From Lachnospiraceae bacterium (GTDB taxonomy: Bacteria > Bacillota > Clostridia > Lachnospirales > Lachnospiraceae), in assembly GCA_910574195.1 (NCBI GenBank), contig CAJTBF010000014.1, positions 1 to 64,000 of the forward strand: a DNA stretch of 64,000 nucleotides. The letters run 5' to 3'. The notes beneath the pieces are model-generated. The model saw only the letters and a program-made list of their open reading frames with translations. It was not told the DNA's origin and searched no databases. This document shows positions 28,068 through 38,028 of this stretch, in pieces; the first letter of the stretch is position 1, and every line of letters begins with the position of its first letter. The position numbers were made by a program, and so were the translations under genes.

Positions 28068-29410
28068 GCGGCGCGAATCTGGTAAATACGCCCGGATACT
28101 ACTATGCGGCGGCTTATTGGCTGGCGGCGCTTTTATATAGTTTCTATTTGAAAAAGAAAGGGACTCTGCGGAAACGCTGGTGTATCCGGGTGCTGATTTT
28201 TGTCCCGCTGCTTGGTTTTATGATTGCAACAAATGGCGTGCCCAAGATTTTATTCCTTCCCTGTATGGTGGTCAGTCTCCTGCTTGTGTTTGTGATGATG
28301 TACAATACATGTGACGCAGGGCTGGCGGAGACTTCGTATTACTGTGCGCGGGCATTTGTGCTGGGAGAGTTTACAGCTTCATTTGGGTGGCAGATTTTTT
28401 ACTATGCATCCGGAATCTGGGGCGGTTTTTTACACCCTGCGTGCAATCTGCTTCTGGAAGTTCTGATTTACGGGAGCGTGCTGTGGATTGCCGGACGGCT
28501 GGAAAAACGATTTGAAAGAGAGAATGAAGTCATTGAGATCGGAAAAAAGGAACTGCTTCCGTTGATGGTCATTGTGGTCATTGTATATGCTGTCAGCAAT
28601 CTAAGCTATCTGTACAGCAATACCCCGTTTTCCAGTGCGTTTTCTTTTGAGGTTTTTATTATCCGGACGATGGCGGATTTGGGAGGGGTAGCAATTCTTT
28701 ACGCCTACCATACGCTTCTGGTGGAGCAGCAGTATCGTTTTGAGACGATGAATCTGCAGAATATGCTGGATATTCAGTATACCAATTATCAAATGTCGGA
28801 ACAAAGCGTGAATCTGGTGAATCAGAAATACCATGATCTGAAGCATCAGATTGCGATTTTGCGCGCGGGCGCAATCTCCAATCAGGATATGACGGCGTAT
28901 CTGGATGTGATGGAGGAAGAGATCAAAAGTTACGAGGCGCAGAATAAGACGGGAAACCGGGTACTGGATACGATTCTGACAGGGAAAAGTCTGTATTGTC
29001 AGAAGCGGGAGATTCAGTTGGCCTGCGTGGCGGACGGCGCAGCGCTGAATTTTATGGATACCATGGATTTAAGCGCCCTGTTCGGCAATATTCTGGATAA
29101 TGCTATTGAAAATACAGAAAAAGTAAAGGATCCGCAAAAGCGTTTGATTCATCTGACGATTACCACACAGAAAGAATTTCTGCGGATCCGTATGGAAAAT
29201 TATTTTGACGGGGAATTGAAGCTGAAAAACGGAGTACCGGTTACGACGAAGAAAGAAAAAGGGTATCACGGGTATGGAATCAAAAGTGTGAAAAGTATCG
29301 TAGGGAAATATGGCGGTTCCGTTACGATTGAAGTGCGGGAACACTGGTTTGAGCTGCGGATTTTAATTCCGCTGGCACAGAGCAGAGGAAAAACCGGAAA
29401 CAGCAAATGA
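28064..29410 (+). CDS. GHKL-type histidine kinase (AgrC-like)
   Basis: A 448-residue kinase. The first 225 residues hold about six or seven transmembrane helices. A coiled segment (FETMNLQNMLDIQYTNYQ) leads to the H-box KYHDLKHQIAIL, and the GHKL ATPase part has NILDNAIENTEK and GYGIKSV. This is the AgrC/ComD/VirS-type architecture used to detect peptides at the membrane. It is paired with the overlapping LytTR regulator. A terminator lies at 29558 after two repeat units. The ligand is unknown. Confidence 0.9.
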   Translation: MSGANLVNTPGYYYAAAYWLAALLYSFYLKKKGTLRKRWCIRVLIFVPLLGFMIATNGVPKILFLPCMVVSLLLVFVMMYNTCDAGLAETSYYCARAFVLGEFTASFGWQIFYYASGIWGGFLHPACNLLLEVLIYGSVLWIAGRLEKRFERENEVIEIGKKELLPLMVIVVIVYAVSNLSYLYSNTPFSSAFSFEVFIIRTMADLGGVAILYAYHTLLVEQQYRFETMNLQNMLDIQYTNYQMSEQSVNLVNQKYHDLKHQIAILRAGAISNQDMTAYLDVMEEEIKSYEAQNKTGNRVLDTILTGKSLYCQKREIQLACVADGAALNFMDTMDLSALFGNILDNAIENTEKVKDPQKRLIHLTITTQKEFLRIRMENYFDGELKLKNGVPVTTKKEKGYHGYGIKSVKSIVGKYGGSVTIEVREHWFELRILIPLAQSRGKTGNSK

Positions 29411-29412
29411 CG

Positions 29413-29730
29413 ATATGCCAAAAAACCACCGGCGGCGGGTTCTGTATGCCGTATTTTAGGCAATATTCGCAGTGTACTATGCGTATATGCATGGTATGCC
29501 AAAAAACCGCCGATGGCAGGTTTTCTGTATTTTATAAAACAAGATAGGGAAAGAAGGTGCTGTACATGCGGTCGGAAGAACTGCCTGTACAGCATTTTTT
29601 GTGTCCCTGGGTGCGGAAAAGATGTTCGTACAGTATTTTTTTTGTCCTGGTATACGGAAAGCTGCCGGTTACGGACTTTTTGTGTGTATGTATATACGGA
29701 AAAACTGTCGGTTACAGATTCTTTGTATCC
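29413..29730. repeat. Degenerate tandem array of a palindromic unit, six copies
   Basis: Six diverged units of about 40 bases start near 29413, 29494, 29561, 29610, 29649 and 29690. An approximate consensus begins GGTATGCGGAAAAGCTGCC and ends in a T-rich TTTTTTGTGT; several units form A-rich stem T-rich terminator-like hairpins. A seventh unit stands alone at 11220. No conserved reading frame runs through the array. It fills most of the 562-bp gap 29411-29972; the rest (29731-29972) holds only the GH2 ribosome site. Confidence 0.65.
29558..29600 (+). terminator. Intrinsic terminator within the repeat array
   Basis: Perfect TGCTGTAC/GTACAGCA arms followed by six Ts, formed by the third repeat unit. 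It would end the LytTR/GHKL transcript. Confidence 0.75.
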
Positions 29731-29972
29731 TCTGAAGAGTGGTTTCGTATAATTTGCCGAAACAGAAAAGGCAGGATTAAAAATATTTGTGCTTTTTATC
29801 TTGCTGTGCGCAGGAAAAACCAGGGATATCAGTCTTTCTGAATAAAGAAAGAATGCAATTAGCGTTAAAAAATGAACCATTTGCGATAAAAACAATCCGG
29901 ATAAAGGAAAATCAGATAAACTGGATGCAAAACTTCCGAACACAAAAATACAATAACGGAGGAATCAGGTTT

Positions 29973-32399
29973 ATGGAAAAACGGGATTTGAATCAGGGAT
30001 GGTTTTGCAGATGTCTGACCAGAGAGGAAGCGGCGTATCCGGTTACGCTGCCCCACGACGCGATGATTCGGGAGCCAAGAACGGAACAAAGTGAAGGAGA
30101 AGGAAATATCGGCTGGTTTCTGGGGGGAGATTATGAATATACAAAAAAATTTGTACTTCCTGCCGAAGACCGGGGAAAGAAAATCCTTCTGGAATTTGAG
30201 AGTGTCTATCACAACGCGGAAGTATATCTGAACGGAAAACAGGCAGCTTACCGTCCTTATGGATATATAAACTTTTATGTGGAGGCGGAAGAGTATGTAA
30301 GGCCGGGGGAAGAGAATGAGATTCGGGTAATCGCCCGGAATTCTGATCAGCCCAACAGCCGGTGGTATCCGGGAACCGGAATCTACCGTCCGGTCTGGCT
30401 GTATGTGGGAGAGGAAAAGCACATTCCGGTGAACGGCGTGAAGATTCGCACGATCAGTTATGCACCGGCGGTAATTGAGGTGGAAGTCCGGACGTCCACA
30501 GCGGGAGAAGTACAGGTGGAGATTCTGGATGAAGGGAAGACTGTGTGTTCTTCCCGGACAGAGGCAGCGGAGAGAAAGGCATGTTTCCGACTGGAGATTC
30601 CGGATGCAAAGCTCTGGAGCTGTGAGACGCCAAAGTTGTATGTCTGCCGGGCCACATTTGGGGAGGATGTGGTGGAAGAAACATTTGGGATACGTCTGCT
30701 GGAGTGGAATCCGGAAGTGGGAATGGCCATCAACGGAAAGCGTGTCATTCTGCGGGGCGCCTGTATCCATCATGATAATGGTCTTCTGGGGGCCTGTGCA
30801 TATCCGGAAGCAGAGGAACGAAAGGTACGCATTTTAAAAGAGAACGGTTACAATGCGCTGCGTTCCGCCCATTATCCCTGTTCGAAGGCCATGCTGGAAG
30901 CCTGCGATCGTCTGGGAATGCTGATGATGGATGAATATGTGGACGTATGGTATATCCATAAGACTGAATATGACTACGCGGGCGTTCTGCTGGACTGGTG
31001 GAAGGAAGATCTGCGGGACATGGTAGAAAAGGATTATAATCATCCCTGTGTAATCATGTATTCCACCGGAAATGAAGTGGCGGAGACGGCACAAAAGAAG
31101 GGAATTAAACTGACCGGGCAGATGACGGAATATTTACATAAGCTGGATAAAACCCGCCCGGTGACCTGCGGGATCAACATTTTCTTTAACTTTTTGAGCT
31201 CTGTCGGCCTGGGCGTTTACAGTGATGAGAAAGCAAAGAAAAATGCGGAGGCGGCGTCCACTTCCACAAAGGAACATACCAAAGAGAACGGAAAGAAAAA
31301 GAAAAAACCGGTGGGAAGCGAATTTTATAATACGCTGGCCTGCCTGGTGGGCGACTATTTTATGAAGATTGGCGCCACATTGCCGCCCTGTGACTGGAAG
31401 ACGAAAGACGCCTATGCCAACATGGATATCGCCGGATACAATTATGGGCTGTTCCGTTATAAACATGATCTGAAAAAATATCCCGGACGATTGATTCTGG
31501 GAAGCGAGACATTCTGTAAAGACGCTTATGCGTTCTGGGAAATTGCAAAACGAAATCCGCGGATTATCGGAGACTTTGTGTGGGCCGGAATGGATTACAT
31601 CGGCGAAGTCGGTGAAGGAGCAGCGGAGTATGCGGATTACAAAGGGGAAAACCCGGCGACGCAGATGACCGGAGGGAACGGACGGGTGGACCTTCTGGGA
31701 AAACCAAGAGCGGAGGCGGCCTATACCCGCGTGGCGTTTGAACAGGAAACAGGACCTTTGATTGCGGTGACTCCGGTGTATCAGACAGAGAAACTGCAGT
31801 TGACCGGCTGGCAGTTGACGAAGGCGCTGGAGAGCTGGTCCTGGCGCGGCAGCGAAGGCCGTCCGGCAATCGTGGAAGTCTATGCGAGAGCGGCGGAAGT
31901 GGAATTGCTGATCAATGGAACGAGTGTGGGAAGACGGAGGTTGAAAAAGAACTGTCGTGCCGTATTTAAAACAACGTATGCAGACGGGGCGATTACAGCG
32001 TTTTCCTATGATGAGAGAGGGAGGAAAATCGGAGAGCAGACACTGCAGACTGCCGGGGAGGATACGCAGCTTTCCCTCAAGCCGGAAAAGGCATGCCTGC
32101 GTCCGGGCGAGCTGGGATTTGTTCCGCTTCAGTATACCGATGGGCAGGGAATCTGGAAACCGACGGAGAAACATTTACTGAAAGTAAACGTGGAGAATGG
32201 GACACTGGAAGGATTGGGAAGCGCCAATGCCTATGTGGAAGGCGGTTATACACAGGATACAGTAAAAACCTATTATGGAGAGGCTATGGCTGTGATCCGG
32301 GCAGGACAGGAAGGCCCGGTGAGGCTGACCGTGACAGATGAAACGCATACGTATACGACAGACATCCCTGTAAATGAGATCGGACAGCAGGGAACGTGA
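29973..32399 (+). CDS. GH2 glycoside hydrolase (beta-galactosidase-like)
   Basis: An 808-residue family 2 hydrolase, cytoplasmic. Domains in order: sugar-binding jelly roll (about 40-170), immunoglobulin-like (180-275), TIM barrel (275-600), then C-terminal sandwich domains. The acid/base is E368 in YSTGNEVAE and the nucleophile E512 in LILGSETF. A lysine-rich low-complexity insert (KEHTKENGKKKKKPVGSEF) interrupts the barrel near residues 430-450. The ATG at 29973 follows ACGGAGGAATC; a longer upstream frame is unsupported. Beta-galactosidase, beta-glucuronidase and other GH2 activities share this fold; the neighbouring GH78 genes suggest pectin or arabinogalactan side chains. Confidence 0.87.
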   Translation: MEKRDLNQGWFCRCLTREEAAYPVTLPHDAMIREPRTEQSEGEGNIGWFLGGDYEYTKKFVLPAEDRGKKILLEFESVYHNAEVYLNGKQAAYRPYGYINFYVEAEEYVRPGEENEIRVIARNSDQPNSRWYPGTGIYRPVWLYVGEEKHIPVNGVKIRTISYAPAVIEVEVRTSTAGEVQVEILDEGKTVCSSRTEAAERKACFRLEIPDAKLWSCETPKLYVCRATFGEDVVEETFGIRLLEWNPEVGMAINGKRVILRGACIHHDNGLLGACAYPEAEERKVRILKENGYNALRSAHYPCSKAMLEACDRLGMLMMDEYVDVWYIHKTEYDYAGVLLDWWKEDLRDMVEKDYNHPCVIMYSTGNEVAETAQKKGIKLTGQMTEYLHKLDKTRPVTCGINIFFNFLSSVGLGVYSDEKAKKNAEAASTSTKEHTKENGKKKKKPVGSEFYNTLACLVGDYFMKIGATLPPCDWKTKDAYANMDIAGYNYGLFRYKHDLKKYPGRLILGSETFCKDAYAFWEIAKRNPRIIGDFVWAGMDYIGEVGEGAAEYADYKGENPATQMTGGNGRVDLLGKPRAEAAYTRVAFEQETGPLIAVTPVYQTEKLQLTGWQLTKALESWSWRGSEGRPAIVEVYARAAEVELLINGTSVGRRRLKKNCRAVFKTTYADGAITAFSYDERGRKIGEQTLQTAGEDTQLSLKPEKACLRPGELGFVPLQYTDGQGIWKPTEKHLLKVNVENGTLEGLGSANAYVEGGYTQDTVKTYYGEAMAVIRAGQEGPVRLTVTDETHTYTTDIPVNEIGQQGT

Positions 32400-32488
32400 A
32401 CTGAAAAAGATAGAGGTACGAACAGGAAAGACGGAAACAGAGGAACGGAGGAAAAACGGAACGAGCAGAGGAACGGAGGGAAAAGAAG

Positions 32489-32827
32489 ATGAGAAATGGA
32501 AGAAGGTGGATGGCGGCCGCGCTTTCTGCCGGCATGGTATTTTCACTGACAGCCTGCGGCGGCACGGCCAATACAGGGAAAACGTCCGGAAGTGCATCCG
32601 GCGGCGGGGTGCCGGTGCTCACGGGACCGACGGTTGCGTTTTTGAATGTGGACGCAAAGGCACAGATTGCGAATCTGAAAACACAGGGAATGACGGATCC
32701 GCTGGGAATGGATGTGGAGACTCCGGCATTTTCCTGGCAAATGCTCTCTGATGTGGTGGGAGCGGCGCAAAAGGCTTATCAGATTGTAGTGAAGAATCCG
32801 AAAGGGGAGGTAATGTGGAATGGATAA
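32489..32827 (+). pseudogene. Alpha-L-rhamnosidase lipoprotein, N-terminal fragment
   Basis: A lipoprotein signal peptide (lipobox SLTAC) precedes an Ala/Gly/Ser-rich spacer and the opening of the GH78 N-terminal domain (MTDPLGMDVETPAFSWQM, then GAAQKAYQIVV). A TAA follows the expected VMW strand. The next frame (DKVKSG, 32823-32840) still looks like the continuation of the same domain. The catalytic part, normally several hundred residues more, is missing and replaced by the binding-protein fragment below. GGAGGGAAAAGAAG precedes the ATG. A secreted 112-residue stub could be made but would have no catalytic domain. Confidence 0.72.
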
Positions 32828-33464
32828 AGTGAAAAGCGGACGTTTGTTTGCATATACCACCAAATATAAGCCGGGAATTCAAAGACAGGAAGAGCAGTTG
32901 ATGGGGACGGAACTGGCGGTGGTTCAACTGGGAGAAACGACGATCTCTACCAGAAGTATTACTACCGTACAATGGACTGTTCCAAAGAATACGATATCCC
33001 CGGAGTTGTCTATGCAGTTGCTGAATCTGTTATATACAGATCCGGAGCTGATGAATCTACTCTCTTATGGGGTGGAGGGAGTACACTATGTCCGGAAGGA
33101 GGATGGATTTTTGACGAACGTGGAGGGAAAAGAAAATCCGTTTGTTTCCAATGCGTGGCAGGTTCCCAATCAGTTCCTTACGGATGTGTGGGAAGAGAAT
33201 ATACCGGACATTTGGGAGGAAATGCGTTCTTTTAATGAAGCAGCGGAAAAAACAACAGATTACATGTTCCGTTTTGATCCGTCCGGGTGTTATAGTACCT
33301 ATCTGGCGGTGGAGGAAGTATACCGTCGGTACGCCGCGGTTCTGGAAAACGGGATGGTTCCCTGTGAGGAAGGAATCGCGCGGATGCAAAAGGAACTGGA
33401 AACGGCAGGAATTGATCTTCTGATTGAACAGGTAAAGCTTCAGTGGGAGGAGAGCGGACTGTAA
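32820..33464 (+). pseudogene. ABC sugar-binding protein, C-terminal fragment
   Basis: From about residue 8 this frame matches the last 200 residues of a large extracellular solute-binding protein of the LplA type: AYTTKYKPGI, then ITTVQWTVPKNTISPELSMQ and LLNLLYTDPELMNLLSYG, with a normal end. The signal peptide and the first 300 or so residues are absent. The junction with the rhamnosidase fragment falls near 32836-32845, so a deletion fused two neighbouring genes. No ABC permease genes remain nearby. The ATG at 32820 overlaps the stop of the first fragment and probably only by chance. Confidence 0.75.
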
Positions 33465-33640
33465 GGGGGGGTACAGAGAACAACAATCCACGTGTGAAAA
33501 GCGACGGTTTACGTATAAAAAACGCAGTGATTGAAAAAGATTGGTACAGTAAAAAATACTGGACAGAACAGTAAAAAACCTTTAATATAACAAAAAAGTA
33601 AGAAGCAGACTGACAAAAAACAGGCTGACAGGAGAGAAAG

Positions 33641-35652
33641 ATGGAAAAGAGGAATTGGATCTGGTATCCCGGGGATTTTGAGTTATATCATGCAATGAAG
33701 CAGAATTTCAGCCGGGTAGAACGAGGGTATGGCTGGCCGGCTTTCTGGAAGAGTGAAGGATTTCGAAACCGGGTGGCGTTCCGGCGGACCTATGAGTTGG
33801 AGGAAGAAACCACTTTCTGCGTATGGTCGGATGCCATCGGTTATGTAATGGCCGGGGAGCAGAAGAAAGCATTTGGACATCCGGTGGTATGTGGTCCCGG
33901 AAAGGTTTCCGTTTCGGTTCATGCAGGCTGTATTGAGAAGTTCCCAAGTATTTATATTGAAGGAGCCGTTATCTATTCCGATGCGGGATGGATGGTGGAA
34001 GATTATGAGAAACCGCCGGTTCCGGTGGGGTACAGCCGTTATTTCACAGAAAAAAGACAGGATCCTTCCATATGGGAATATAGTGAGACGCTTTGTTATC
34101 CGGTGAAGACTGAGGAAGTAGAAGGCGGAGTACTGTTTGAATTTGAGACGGAGATGACAGCGATTCTGAAGGCAGAACCCGGTCCGAAAACAGACGGTGC
34201 GTATGACAGTGTGAGTACAGAAGACAGTGTATTCGGAGATAAAAAAGATGCAGGGGAGACGGTTCGCTGTTTTGAAAATCGGAAATTGGAGATTCGCTGC
34301 GGAGAGTCCCGGGAGGAGGCATTGAGTCCACAGTGCTATTATAGCTGGCAGCCAGATGCCGGGAGTGGGGAATGCCCCTGCTGTGCGCTGCGTTATGCCT
34401 ATATTCCGCACTGCAAAGAGGGGGAGTGTCATTGACGGCCCGGTATCAATATGTGGAGATCCCGGCGGTGGCTTCCTTTCATTGTGACGACGGACTGCTG
34501 AACCGGATCTGGGAAGTTGCCGCACATACCTTTTCACTTTGCAGTGGTATTTTTTTCCTGGATGGAATCAAACGGGACAAATGGATCTGGTGTGGGGACG
34601 CCTATCAGAGCCTGTTTGTCAATCAGTATCTGATGGCAGATCCGGATATCAACCGCAGAACCTTACTGGCGCTGCGTGGGAATGAGCGGATGACGACACA
34701 TATTAATACCATACTGGATTATACGATGTACTGGGTATTATGCGTGAAGGAACACTATGAGGCATATGCGGATCATCCGTTTTTGATACAGGTTTTTCCC
34801 AAGATGTGCGCGCTGATGGAATTTCTGGAAGAACAGTTGGATGAGCATGGATTTGTGGTGGGAAGAAAAGGAGACTGGATTTATATTGACTGGGCGGAAT
34901 TTGATAAAACCGGCCCGTTCTGTCCCGAACAGATGCTGCTGGCCGCCTGCTATCAGGTGATGGGGCGGATGGCGGAGATGCCGGAGGCGGGACGGATACA
35001 GGCAGGAAATCCGCAATATCTGAATCCTGTTTACTGGAAGGAACGTTATGAAACGTTGGTGTCTTCCATCCGGCAGTATTTCTGGGATGAGGAAAAACAG
35101 GCATATGTGGATTCCTTCACATCCGGAAAGCGAAACGTTACCCGGCATGCCAATATTTTTGCGATTTTGTTTGAGATTGCGGACGAGAAGCAAAGGAAGC
35201 AGATTGTACGACATGTGCTGCATAATGAGGCCGTGCCGAAGATTACAACCCCCTATTTCAAATTTTTCGAATTGGACGCATTGTGTCGGATGGGATGTCT
35301 GGATGAGGTGCTGGAAACAATACGGTCCTACTGGGGAGGTATGCTGAAACAGGGGGCGGTGACTTTCTGGGAGGAATATGACCCGGAGGCGCCAAAAGAA
35401 GAGCAGTATGGGATGTACGGAGATCCTTTTGGGAAAAGTCTCTGTCATGCATGGGCGGCCAGCCCGATTTATCTTCTGGGGAAATATTTTCTGGGAGTAC
35501 GTCCTCTTTCCGCCGGATATCAGACTTATGAGGTACAGCCGAAGGTGCAATATTTCCGGGAGCTGGATTGCGTAGTTCCGGTGTATGACCGGACGGTACA
35601 CATTACATACCGGGATTCCAGTTTGCAGATCAAGGAGGAAAAGAACGTATGA
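33641..35652 (+). pseudogene. GH78-like alpha-L-rhamnosidase with one-base frameshift
   Basis: The N-terminal half (33641-34435) and the catalytic half (about 34425-35652) are in adjacent frames. Adding one G to the G5 run at 34420-34424 would join them without loss (KEGGVSLTARYQ) into about 670 residues, a normal size. The catalytic half shows the (alpha/alpha)6-barrel markers DGIKRDKWIWCGDAY, KGDWIYIDWAEF and EEYDPEAPKEEQ, plus SLCHAWAASP. GGAGAGAAAG precedes the ATG at 33641. It is either a recent null mutation, a switchable tract or a sequencing error. The intact paralogue starts within its stop codon region (ATGA). Confidence 0.8.
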
Positions 35653-37253
35653 CGGCATTCAGTAAAATAGAAAACTTTCAGGTACGGACCAATCAGGCTT
35701 TTTTAGATAAGGCCGCCGCTTTGGAACCGGTTCTGAACAAACGGGTGATCCGGCCCGGGCGGATGGTGAGGGTGGAAGAGAATTTTTATCACGAGGCGGT
35801 GGTAGAGGAAGATGCCCCTATGTCGGAACTTCCCGGAATGCGTCTGGGAAAGGGAGATAAGGTAATCTTTGATTTTGGAGATCACCAGGTAGGCTATGTA
35901 TCTTTTGTGGCGGTACCTATGGGGAGCCACTACGATGCGCCGGCTTATCTGCGGCTGAAGTTTGCGGAAGTGCCTTCGGAACTTCTGGAGGATGCGAAGG
36001 ATTATGACGGGTGGCTCAGTAAATCCTGGATTCAGGAGGAGACGCTGCATTTGGATATTCTTCCGGCGTCGGTGAATATGCCGAGAAGATATGCGTTCCG
36101 CTATATGCAGGTGGAAGTACTGGATACGTCGCCCAAATATACGCTGCAGTTTCGGAATATCTGCTGCGATTATGTATCGGCTGTGGAGATGAATACGGTG
36201 GAACCATTGCACTCCCGGGATGATCTGCTGAACCGGATGGATCGTGTCAGTCTGAAGACACTGATGGATTGTATGCAAAGCGTATTTGAGGACGGTGTGA
36301 AGCGGGATCGGAGATTATGGCTGGGAGATCTGCGGCTGCAGGCAAGAGCTAATTATGAGACATTCCGTGATTTCAATATGGTGAAGCGCTGTCTGTATCT
36401 GTTTGCGGGGATGACGTTTGCAGACGGAAGAATCGGCGCCTGCTTTTTTCATGAGCCGGATTTTCGGGTGGATGATACGTATTTGATGGACTATGCGCTG
36501 TTTTTCGCCCCGGCTCTGTGCGATTATTATGAGCAGTCGAAGGACCGGGAGACATTGGAAGAATTGTATCCCCAGGCAATGGAGCAGATTGATATCTGCT
36601 GGGACACCATGTTGGACGAGCGTCATGTGGTGGTGGATAAAGGAGAGGAGTTCTGGTGTTTTCTGGACTGGGGGGAAGGATTGAATAAACAGGCCGGCGC
36701 CCAGGCAGTTCTAATCTATACCATGCGTTATGCCATCCGGATGGCCCAATCTCTCTGTGACCAGAAACGGGTCCGGCAGATGGAAGAGCGGATGCAGATT
36801 CTCAAAGCGGCAGCCATCGAACAGTTCTGGGATGAAAAGCAGAAGATGTTTGTCAGCGGAGAGATGCGGCAGATATCCTGGGCTACCCAGGTCTGGATGA
36901 TTCTTGCACGGGTATTTGATAAAGAAAAGAGCCGGGAACTGATTTTGCATACCATGCAGGTGAATCCCCGGATTCGTATGGTTACGCCGTATATGTATCA
37001 CCATTATATGGACGCGCTGATTCGCTGCGGGGAGGAAGAACTGGCTCTGGAGGAAATGAAACGATACTGGGGGGAGATGATCCTGGACGGGGCCGATACA
37101 TTCTGGGAACTTTACAATCCCTATAACAAACATGAGTCGCCTTATGGTTCCAGCATGGTAAACAGTTATTGCCATGCATGGAGCTGTACGCCGACGTATC
37201 TGCTGCGGAAATTTTACAAGAAAAATGAAAAGTTCAGGGAACTGTTTGAATAA
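35649..37253 (+). CDS. GH78-like alpha-L-rhamnosidase family protein
   Basis: A 534-residue protein without a signal peptide, related to the preceding gene. It has a beta-sandwich N-terminal part (to about 170), then an (alpha/alpha)6 barrel with DGVKRDRRLWLGDLR, FWCFLDWGEGLNKQ, and ADTFWELYNPYNKHESP plus SYCHAWSCTPTYLL. These are the positions of the catalytic acids in GH78, although the exact acid/base was not assigned. It overlaps the upstream gene by four bases, so both were one operon acting on rhamnose-containing oligosaccharides such as rhamnogalacturonan fragments. Confidence 0.82.
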   Translation: MTAFSKIENFQVRTNQAFLDKAAALEPVLNKRVIRPGRMVRVEENFYHEAVVEEDAPMSELPGMRLGKGDKVIFDFGDHQVGYVSFVAVPMGSHYDAPAYLRLKFAEVPSELLEDAKDYDGWLSKSWIQEETLHLDILPASVNMPRRYAFRYMQVEVLDTSPKYTLQFRNICCDYVSAVEMNTVEPLHSRDDLLNRMDRVSLKTLMDCMQSVFEDGVKRDRRLWLGDLRLQARANYETFRDFNMVKRCLYLFAGMTFADGRIGACFFHEPDFRVDDTYLMDYALFFAPALCDYYEQSKDRETLEELYPQAMEQIDICWDTMLDERHVVVDKGEEFWCFLDWGEGLNKQAGAQAVLIYTMRYAIRMAQSLCDQKRVRQMEERMQILKAAAIEQFWDEKQKMFVSGEMRQISWATQVWMILARVFDKEKSRELILHTMQVNPRIRMVTPYMYHHYMDALIRCGEEELALEEMKRYWGEMILDGADTFWELYNPYNKHESPYGSSMVNSYCHAWSCTPTYLLRKFYKKNEKFRELFE

Positions 37254-37320
37254 GAATGGCGTAACGAGATTGCAGGGCGACTTTATAAGCAGGAAAGTTC
37301 AGGAGAGAAATGGAAGAAGC

Positions 37321-38028
37321 ATGGAAGAAAAACTGATTTGTACACCGATTGCACATATTCGAAGCGCTTTTCCGGAAAAATTCGGAATTCCCAGGCAGAG
37401 CGGCCTGGCGGATGTTCCGGCGGAAATTGTATTTGAACCGGATTACCGGACGGCGCAGGCGTTTGAAGGACTGGACGAATATTCCCATATCTGGCTTTTG
37501 TGGGAATTCTCGGAAGTCTCCAAAAGACAGGAGGAGTGGCGGCCGATGGTCCGCCCACCCCGGCTGGGAGGGAATACCCGGGTTGGGGTGTTTGCAACCC
37601 GTTCCCCCTTTCGTCCCAATCCCATCGGCCTTTCCTGCGTCCGGCTGGATGGGATCCAGTGGGGAGAGGAAGGTCCCGTACTGCAGGTGGTGGGGGCGGA
37701 TTTGCTGGACGGTACGCCGATTTTGGATATCAAACCCTATCTGCCGTATGTGGACAGCCATCCGGAGGCGGAGGGCAGTTTTGCGGAACGCAGGAAGGAA
37801 GAACGGCTGACGGTAGAATTTCCACAGAAATGGAGGGAAAAAGTTTCAGAGGAGCAGTATCGGATCCTGTGCCAGCTTTTGGAACAGAATCCACGCCCGT
37901 CTTATCAGAAAGATCCCGATCGGATTTACGGAATGCGTTACGCGGATTTGGAGGTGAAATTCACCGTAGACGATGATGGAGTTCATGTATGCGGCGTCTG
38001 TTCAGGTGTGGGGTTATGTGAAAAGTAG
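37321..38028 (+). CDS. trmO: tRNA m6t6A37 methyltransferase TrmO
   Basis: A 235-residue protein. Residues 1-140 are the TrmO/TsaA beta-barrel: CTPIAHIRS, the FEGLDEYSHIWLLWEF helix, RVGVFATRSPFRPNPIG and the PILDIKPYLPYVD end. A C-terminal extension of about 90 residues contains the usual VCSGVGL-type terminus. The enzyme uses S-adenosylmethionine to methylate t6A at position 37 of threonine tRNA. The ATG at 37321 is chosen because conserved sequence starts there; AGGAGAG lies 14 bases upstream, a little far. It is unrelated in function to the GH78 genes before it. Confidence 0.92.
   Translation: MEEKLICTPIAHIRSAFPEKFGIPRQSGLADVPAEIVFEPDYRTAQAFEGLDEYSHIWLLWEFSEVSKRQEEWRPMVRPPRLGGNTRVGVFATRSPFRPNPIGLSCVRLDGIQWGEEGPVLQVVGADLLDGTPILDIKPYLPYVDSHPEAEGSFAERRKEERLTVEFPQKWREKVSEEQYRILCQLLEQNPRPSYQKDPDRIYGMRYADLEVKFTVDDDGVHVCGVCSGVGLCEK

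Noticed and set aside
29413-29730. CRISPR array
   Set aside because: Units are contiguous and diverged, with no identical repeats separated by unique spacers and no cas genes nearby.
34420-34435. Programmed ribosomal frameshift in the GH78 gene
   Set aside because: No slippery heptamer or downstream pseudoknot is visible, and such a device is not known in GH78 genes; a one-base indel is simpler.
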